A DNA stretch of 51,000 nt, taken from contig NC_081405.1 in the NCBI RefSeq assembly GCF_030272615.1, positions 474,939,508 to 474,990,507 on the forward strand. Reading direction: 5' to 3'. The notes beneath the pieces are model-generated. The model was not told the DNA's origin. It did not search any database and saw nothing but the letters and a program-made list of their open reading frames with translations. The DNA is from Cryptomeria japonica. Taxonomy: Eukaryota; Streptophyta; Pinopsida; Cupressales; Cupressaceae. Position numbers and translations under genes: made by a program. Positions 45,276 through 51,000 of this stretch are shown here, piece by piece; the stretch's first letter is position 1, and each line of letters opens with the position of its first letter.

Positions 45276-45420
45276 TGAATGCATGATCCTGAGAAGTCGA
45301 TTGTGTGATCCTGAAAGGTCGATTGCGTGACCCTGAAAGGTCGATTGCGTGACCCTGAAAGGTCGATTGTGTAGTTCTATCTATGTGATTGCGTAATGAT
45401 GCAACCACAAATGCGTGATG
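45276..45420. repeat. 22 bp tandem repeat array, LTR-proximal cluster
   Basis: GATTGCGTGACCCTGAAAGG with a following TC recurs at 22 base spacing from about 45276 to 45372 (four to five copies, two nearly identical), with two diverged copies beyond. It lies about 120-270 bases from the Gypsy-B 5' LTR, in the leader. Confidence 0.92.
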
Positions 45421-45522
45421 AAGAGATCTCTTTTGAAATCCATGCAAAACCTACAAAAAAGGAATAAATCCATACAATTTGCAAAAATAACACCGAAAAA
45501 TAGAAGGTTAATTAGCTGTTTT

Positions 45523-45542
45523 TCACATCGGGTTCACCAAAA
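45523..45542 (-). promoter_or_regulatory. Gypsy-B primer binding site (candidate)
   Basis: On the element strand the LTR is followed by TTTTGGTGAACCCGATG. On the + strand this ends in CACCA, like a tRNA 3' end, but the tRNA is not identified. Confidence 0.55.
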
Positions 45543-46779
45543 TGTCGCACGTAAAAGAATTCATCTGTAAAGCATCAATTAGAATTTAAAGGGAAATCAT
45601 GAATCCCTATCTAATCAAAGAATTCAAACAAATAGACAATGAAATAACACAATCAAATCAAAATAAGAATTATAAAGTAATTCAACCAAAACTCCCTATT
45701 TCGTGACTACGTATAACTTCAATTGTTCTTCTCCTCTCTGTGGTATGGTGGCTCTCAGATATTGCGCTAGCAACCTGTAATTGACACAAAGATTCAAAGT
45801 TTGTGATTGTTGAAAATGGAGATTGAATGCTCAATTTATAGATTTTTGGAGAAGATTAATTGAAAGGTGGAACATATTGATCAAGAGGTGGAACTCAAGT
45901 GAGCTCACATGAAAATTGATAGTTGAACTGCTGATTTAGAGGTGAAACTGAAATAGATTAATTGAGTCAACTGATTGAGAAAAAGATAACTGAAGGAAGA
46001 AAAAGAATGATTGGAAGAAATTACGAAGATGACAAAGCTAACTAGAAGATGCAAATAGAGATTAGAGAGATAAATGATTTAATTAATTAATTGATTGAAT
46101 TAATTAATTTAGCATGTGCTTGCACTTTAACTTGATTTTCAATTTTATCTTTGCATGAAATTTAATTCGAATAATTGAATTTATTTTAAATTCAATTTAG
46201 TATTTGAATATATTTAGAACTTGACTTTGATTTTCAATATGATTTTTGAAATCATGCACATGTAATTGAATTTGGAAGAAATTAGAAGAATTTGAAATTA
46301 AATGAAATTAGAATTTGGGGATTTGAGAATTGAAGAATTAATTAGCTAATTAAATAATTTAAAGAAACTATTTAATTATTTTAAAAATGAAATTTAATTA
46401 AATAATAAAGATTATTTAATTTAAAGGATTAAATCACAATTAATTAAATAATAAATATTTAATTAATATTTAGAAAAGGGTTGAATGATTAATTGATTAG
46501 AGATAGAAATTGAAAATAGAATTTATTTAAATAATAAAGATTATGTAAATTGGGGAATTAATGAGAATTAATTGAATAATAAATAGTTAATTAACATTAG
46601 AAAATGGTTAAAATGATTAAATGATGAAAGAATAAGAAATAGAATGATTAGTAAGATTATGAGGAAATATGGAATTAGAAGAATAAGATTAATTAACTTA
46701 ATTAAACAATTAAATAATTATTTAATCAATTAGAGGAATAATTAGTACATGATTAATGAGACATTTTTAGGTGTCTACA
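45543..46779 (-). repeat. Gypsy-B 5' LTR
   Basis: 1,237 bp, uninterrupted. It starts TGTCGCACG and ends GGTGTCTACA on the + strand. It is the intact partner of the LINE-C-split LTR and provides the empty-site reference for LINE-C. Confidence 0.93.
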
Positions 46780-46784
46780 CAGAT
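46780..46784. repeat. Gypsy-B target-site duplication, right copy (CAGAT)
   Basis: Exact match to 31044-31048. The copia RNase H continues from here. Confidence 0.93.
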
Positions 46785-47320
46785 ATTTGAAAGGCACAAT
46801 AGATTATGGCTTATGGTATCCTTATAAAAATTATTTTTATTTAGAAGTATTTACTGATGCTGATTGGGCAGGCAATGTTGATGACCAAAAAAGAACTACC
46901 AATGGAGCTTTTCTTTTTGGAGGTAGATTGGTTGCTTGGACAAGTAAGAAGCAAACTTGTGTTTCACAGTCAACAACAAAGGCAAAGTATGTTGCAACAT
47001 CAATGAATTGCACATAGGCAATTTGGATGAGACATGTGTTAGAAGGTTTTAAACTTGATATGTCTGAACCAGTAACTATTTATTATGACAATACAAGTGT
47101 AATTAATATTTCAAAAAATCTTGTATTACATGCAAGAACTAAACACATAGAATTGAAATATCACTTTCTAAGGGAGAGAGTACAGGAAAAACAAGTCAGA
47201 ATGGAGTATGTGACAAGAAAAGAGCAGCTAGCAGACATTTTCACAAAACCATTGCGGAAGACTACCTTTGAGTACCTCAGAGGTAAATTAGGGGACAGAC
47301 CCCTACACAAGAAAAAATAG
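46785..47320 (+). pseudogene. Copia pol, part 2: RNase H and C-terminus
   Basis: The frame resumes with YLKGTIDYGLWYP. RNase H landmarks follow: FTDADWAGNVDD (catalytic D), FLFGGRLVAWTSKKQTCVS, then STTKAKYVATS, where the usual E of STAEAEY is K. IYYDNTSVINISKN holds the next catalytic D. The end has ARTKHIELKYHFLRE and EQLADIFTKPL, the standard copia C-terminus. One stop at about 47015 lies in this section. The ORF ends with a TAG at 47318. Confidence 0.93.
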
Positions 47321-47490
47321 GATGCAGGAGATGCATCAAAGTATGCTTAATGAATATTTTTCATCGTGGATTGATGAAATGTTGGCTACTCCGTAGGGGG
47401 AGCAACTTAGATGAGATTTGTAGAGATGTTGAAGACAACAACAACAGATTTGATGATTGACGATGCATATGCACCTTTGGAATTGTTTTT

Positions 47491-47687
47491 AAAGGGGGAG
47501 AATAAATATATTAGCCTAAGGAGGAAACGATGTGTAACAGAAAGGGGGAGAAGAAAAGAAGATTTAGTTCCAAGTGGATAAGAGAAGAACCGAGAGAAGA
47601 GTGAAGTGTAGCAGAGAAGTTCCAAAACTAAGCAACATGGTTTTAGTTGAATATGTTAGTGTTGTCATCAATGCTAAAGGGGGAGAA
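47491..47687 (+). promoter_or_regulatory. Copia polypurine tracts, three identical 12-mers
   Basis: AAAGGGGGAGAA occurs at 47491-47502, 47541-47552 and 47676-47687; the last abuts the 3' LTR and is the functional position. A degenerate fourth (TAGGGGGAGCAA) is at about 47394. Multiple polypurine tracts upstream of the 3' LTR are reported as a feature of Sireviruses. Confidence 0.88.
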
Positions 47688-49746
47688 TGCTGGCATGATT
47701 GGCATAACTAATGCAGATGAAGAATGATGACTAAACTAGTAAAGGACTAAATTATGATGAAGAGATTAAGATTGCATGATTGGATGACTTTGATCAGTTA
47801 TTTGTGTTGTCATTAATGGAAACTGATGTTTATTATGTTGTATTTTGTCATCTTAGTCTTTTTGGTCTACCAGAAAGATCTTACCGGTAAAAGAATAGGA
47901 AATTGGGAATTAGGACCTTAATTGGTAAACGAGGAAATGTTTTGATTAGATCTGGCGATTGGTGATGATTGAAGTGTTGCGGTTTGGAATAGTTTAAGAA
48001 GGGTTTATGGACCGGTAAATAATTCTCTTAACCGATAATGATTTTTGGTTTGGCGGTGATCTACATCAAGTTCAAATGTTTGTGATGACATGACACAAAC
48101 CACGTGAAGTGTTTGAATGATGTTTTGGCATGTTTGGAATTTCTTGGGAAACAACGAAGCACTTAGGAGAGTGTTCTAAGGGTTTGACTTTGTATCAGAT
48201 TGAGATGCGGTGATCATTCAACGGTTGTAATTGATTGTAATGATCCATTTGATGATCTGTAATGAGTTGTAAAGATTTGTGATAATCTATGTTGTAAGTC
48301 TTAGGGTTTTGTAACCGACTAAGTTGTAAAGGTTATTTAGGTTGGTACAGTTGATGTTTGTTGTGTTGGTAGTTTTTTAGAAGAGTGTGAAGACAAAACA
48401 GAGTATGAGATCTGCCAGGGTGTAGCAAATTTGGAGTAGAATTGGATCTGATAAAACATGTGATAGTACTTTTCTCTATGGTTAATTTTTTCATTAGGAG
48501 TAGATTAAATAAATAAAATATTAATCTAAATCTAATGTAATCCACTATTTATTATTAAGTATTTATTATTAAATAATGATAAACTAATTACTCAGAATAT
48601 ATAAAACATTGAGATAATGATTTGCAATTGTGAAACATCAGGGCAATGACTATATGAGATTTGTTAATACATATATGTAAATCACGAAGAGGCTGCTTTC
48701 CTGCACGTAGAGGATTAGTTATAGGTATAGGGTTTCCAGGCAAGGGAGCACTCCAGGAGGACACAGTTTTTACACAGAACCCCACATGCCTTCACCACAT
48801 GCCTTCACCACATGAAATAAACACAGCCCTAGCCAGGACACTCCCAGGTGTACGTTGTACCCTGAGTTGGACACACACTGTATGCCCCTTCTCTAATGTC
48901 CAATGCCCAACCACCAGACCTTAACTATCCTCTCGCTTTTGCTTCTTTCAATTTCTTTTTCTTCTATTATTTTCTCCCTCTCTCTGTCCTTCTTTATTGA
49001 TTCATAGGTTTTAAATAATGTCTCAAGGGTGGTAACAAAAGTCATAACCCTTCATAACAATTATAATGTCCATAATTATATTTATTTAATACTATTTATT
49101 ATAACTCCATTCCACGGGAAAAAGTCCCATAACAAAGCAAGTAGTTAAGTTTTATACCCAGATCATTCACTGTTGTTATCCTAACAATTACAATAGAAAA
49201 ATCCCTTAATTGGGTAGGTCCTAACAAGCCTTACATTGTAAATCCCTTAACCGGGTAGCTCAAAATCTGAGTGTCAAATCCTCTTGTGAGGTTGATCCTA
49301 ACAGGGTTCATCATCTAAATCCCTTAACCGGGTGACTCCTAACAGGGTCTTCTCCTAACAGGACATCTTTGTAAGCTTCTAACCGGGCTAGTCTCCTAAT
49401 AAGGTAGATTTCGAAAGAGTGCACAATTTTTGTGGGTACCAATTCCCACCATGGTTTTTCCCTATTTGGGTTTCCACGTGAAAACATGGTGTTCATGTGG
49501 TGAATGTTTACTGATGTGCTGATTTGATTTACTTTCAATTTATGCATGTTGATGAACACTTAATGAGCAGTTTTGTTAAATCAGTTTAACAGTTGGTTAT
49601 CAGTGATTACTGGTAATGGTAAAGAGTTTATTACTGGTTTATGATTGATTTGGTGAAGTTTTATAAGTTCAAGTTTTAAGTTTAAAATTGTTGTTAATAC
49701 TGATTACCCTCCCTCTTAGTATTAACTGGATCCTCTAAGATTAACA
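47688..49746 (+). repeat. Copia 3' LTR, with a 676 bp insert
   Basis: Starts TGCTGGCATG and ends AAGATTAACA. It matches the 5' LTR on both sides of the insert at 48459-49134. Without the insert and its duplicated 5 bp it is about 1,378 bp. Confidence 0.92.
48459..49134. mobile_element. 676 bp LTR-like insertion (solo LTR or small non-autonomous element)
   Basis: Present only in the right copia LTR. It has TG/CA ends (TGTGATAGTAC ... CCCATAACA). The flanks AAACA (48454-48458) and AAGCA (49135-49139) read as one site, AAGCA, in the left LTR, so a 5 bp duplication is supported. There is no ORF of note; the AT-rich outer parts surround a C-rich middle (48690-48920). The lack of internal LTR repeats favours a solo LTR. 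Confidence 0.75.
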
Positions 49747-49751
49747 TCCTA

Positions 49752-51000
49752 TTGGTTTTTTCTCACCTTCTTAGGGCATCCGTCAGGGAGATCCCCTCTC
49801 CCCTTTCTTATTCATCATTATGGATGAGGCTCTTAGTAGAAGGATTGTTTATGTTCATCGCAATGGTAACTAGAAAGGTGTCCTTCTCCCCCACACTAAC
49901 TTAGCAATGGCTCACACTCTATTTGTGGATGATACTATTTTATATGGTTGTGCTTCTGTGAGGGAAGTAAATGTCATTAAGAAAGTGTTGGAAATGTATT
50001 TTGATTCCTAAGGTCAAAAAATTAATGCACGTAAATCCAAATTTATTCTCCTTCATTACTCTCCAATGTTATCAAATCATTTGCTAGGGGTTTTGGGTTG
50101 TAGTCTAGGCAGTTTGCCTTGCAAATACCTTGGTATTCCCTTATTTTTAGGTCTGAACAAGGGTTGTTTTTGGTCCAATGTTGTCTTTTCAGTTAAAAGT
50201 AGAATTGATTCTTGGAAGAACACTTGGTTGTGTTTAGCTGGTAGGATCCTGCTAATAAGATCAGTCCTCTCAATAATCCCAAATTGCATCATGTTTTTTT
50301 TTCCGATGCCTTCAAAAGTCAAGTTGGTGCTAGAGGGTCATCTGAAGAATTTTATTTGGAAAGGAAATAAAGATCCCAAGAATAAAATTCATCTTATGGC
50401 CTAGGAGAAGGTGTGTTCTCCTAAAAAGTCAAAGGGGGATGGTATCCCCAATTTTGATAACAAAAATATTGCTTTGGGGGCAAAGCTAGTTTGGAAGTTG
50501 TCTACGGATAGTGGTTCTATTTGAGCTTCTATCATTAAGGCCAAATATCTTGACTCTGCTAATCTGGAAAGAATTTTCACCATTCTTGATCCTCCATCTG
50601 GATCCCAAATGTGGAACTTCTTGATTACATGCAGAAAGTTATTTCTCCCAAATATGACATGGTTAGTTCACAATGAAGATTTAGTTATATTTTGGGAGGA
50701 TTATTGGAACAAATTTCCTTCCTTGGATCAAGTTTAGGGGTTAGAATCCATCAAGGTTACACTACAATCTCAATGGGGTCACAAAGTCAGTAGTTATTTT
50801 CAAGTATCAACTATTAATGGAATTGTGTCAGTGGAATGGAAGGACTTGTCTGCCGTTGATGCTCCACATATTCAGAAAGAGCTTTTGAAGCTTGAACTAA
50901 AACAGAGAGTGTTTTTCTTTAGAAACTATAAAGACAAACTCATTTGGCTTCCTTCCAATAATGGTTCCTATTTAGTGAAACAAGGTTACAAAGTGCTTTC
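49752..51000 (+). pseudogene. LINE-A segment 3: RT core and downstream region, cut by the window end
   Basis: Continues LINE-A ORF2 directly after INGS of segment 2: PIGFFSPS, then [31 protein letters not shown] (catalytic DD at about 49929), GQKINARKSKF and CKYLGIPLFLG. The thumb/connector part has SWKNTWLCLAGRILLIRSVLS and FIWKGNKDPKNKIHLM. Further on, ALGAKLVWKLS and the approach to zf-RVT (WLPSNNGSYLVKQGYK) reach the window edge. Stops occur near 49872, 50010, 50401, 50522 and 50736. The RNase H domain would lie beyond 51000. Confidence 0.92.

Larger units (their letters stand above)
31049..46779 (-). mobile_element. Gypsy-B: non-autonomous Ty3/gypsy element nested in copia RNase H
   Basis: LTRs at 31049-37956 (split by LINE-C) and 45543-46779 share TGTC starts and GGTGTCTACA ends on the + strand. 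A primer-site-like TTTTGGTGAACCC follows the right LTR on the minus strand, and a polypurine tract like that of Gypsy-A lies at 38652-38672. The only coding remnant is a repeat-rich frame at 42991-41100. There is no recognisable RT, integrase core or protease. Leader repeats, tract and ORF end resemble Gypsy-A, so both belong to one wider family. A 695 bp scrambled block separates the polypurine tract from the 3' LTR. Confidence 0.9.
26000..49746 (+). mobile_element. Ty1/copia LTR retrotransposon, nested in LINE-A, Sirevirus-like
   Basis: LTRs at 26000-27396 and 47688-49746 begin TGxTGGCATG and end TTAACA. A primer site matching initiator Met-tRNA follows the left LTR, and a polypurine tract precedes the right one. 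One gag-pol frame runs between them in copia order (protease, integrase, RT, RNase H). The TSD is degenerate (TCTTG at 25995-25999, TCCTA at 49747-49751), but the LINE-A frame resumes across it. Without Gypsy-B and the small LTR insert the element is about 7.3 kb. The two LTRs differ at about 11% of the first 165 bases, so it is the oldest of the LTR elements here. Confidence 0.92.

Noticed and set aside
45276-45420. CRISPR-like array
   Set aside because: The 22 bp units are contiguous and diverged with no spacers, and the context is a plant retrotransposon leader.
45523-45542. tRNA gene fragment ending in CACCA
   Set aside because: No cloverleaf or internal promoter boxes around it; a primer binding site explains it.
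1-51000. Endogenous pararetrovirus or other viral insertion
   Set aside because: No coat, movement or transactivator-like sequence; every RT seen is LINE or copia type with matching element structure.

Overview
The window looks like intergenic DNA from a large, repeat-rich seed-plant genome. A conifer or other gymnosperm is the best guess, from the element types and their degree of decay; the species cannot be named. It is AT-rich, carries no recognisable single-copy host gene, rRNA, tRNA gene or CRISPR, and almost every base belongs to a retrotransposon. All coding sequences are decayed, with in-frame stops and frameshifts.

The layout is a nest that can be unpicked from target-site duplications (TSDs) and resuming reading frames. 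The base layer is LINE-A (+ strand), seen in three pieces: 1-1230 (endonuclease), 25389-25999 (reverse transcriptase, first half) and 49752-51000 (reverse transcriptase with FVDD, running off the window). Two LTR retrotransposons split it. Gypsy-A (1231-25383, minus strand, TSD GTATC) carries gag, a retropepsin and a fused ORF ending in an integrase C-terminus, but lacks RT, RNase H and the integrase core. It also holds an antisense plant-mobile-domain (PMD) gene next to its 3' LTR. Gypsy-A was itself hit by LINE-B (7856-15360, minus strand, 7.5 kb, with an extra ORF after RNase H) and by a 4.3 kb solo LTR (18496-22787, TSD TTTGC).

The second intruder is a Ty1/copia element (26000-49746, + strand, degenerate TSD TCTTG/TCCTA). 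It has an initiator-Met primer site, one long gag-pol frame and three identical polypurine 12-mers. Its RNase H domain is split by Gypsy-B (31049-46779, minus strand, TSD CAGAT), a non-autonomous relative of Gypsy-A with only a repeat-rich remnant ORF. The left LTR of Gypsy-B was hit by LINE-C (32068-37724, + strand, about 20 bp TSD). The right copia LTR contains a 676 bp LTR-like insert (48459-49134, TSD AAGCA/AAACA). The deepest path is therefore LINE-A > copia > Gypsy-B > LINE-C.

By eye over the first 165-185 bp, LTR pairs differ by about 11% (copia), 7-8% (Gypsy-A) and 6% (Gypsy-B), which agrees with copia being older than the Gypsy-B inside it.

The strangest stretch is 37957-38651. It is a patchwork of direct and inverted pieces of the Gypsy-B right boundary and the neighbouring copia RNase H, wedged between the Gypsy-B 3' LTR and its polypurine tract. 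Other points of interest are the antisense PMD gene with an apparent intron, the third ORF of LINE-B, the fused ORF of Gypsy-A, and arrays of short degenerate repeats in both Gypsy leaders.
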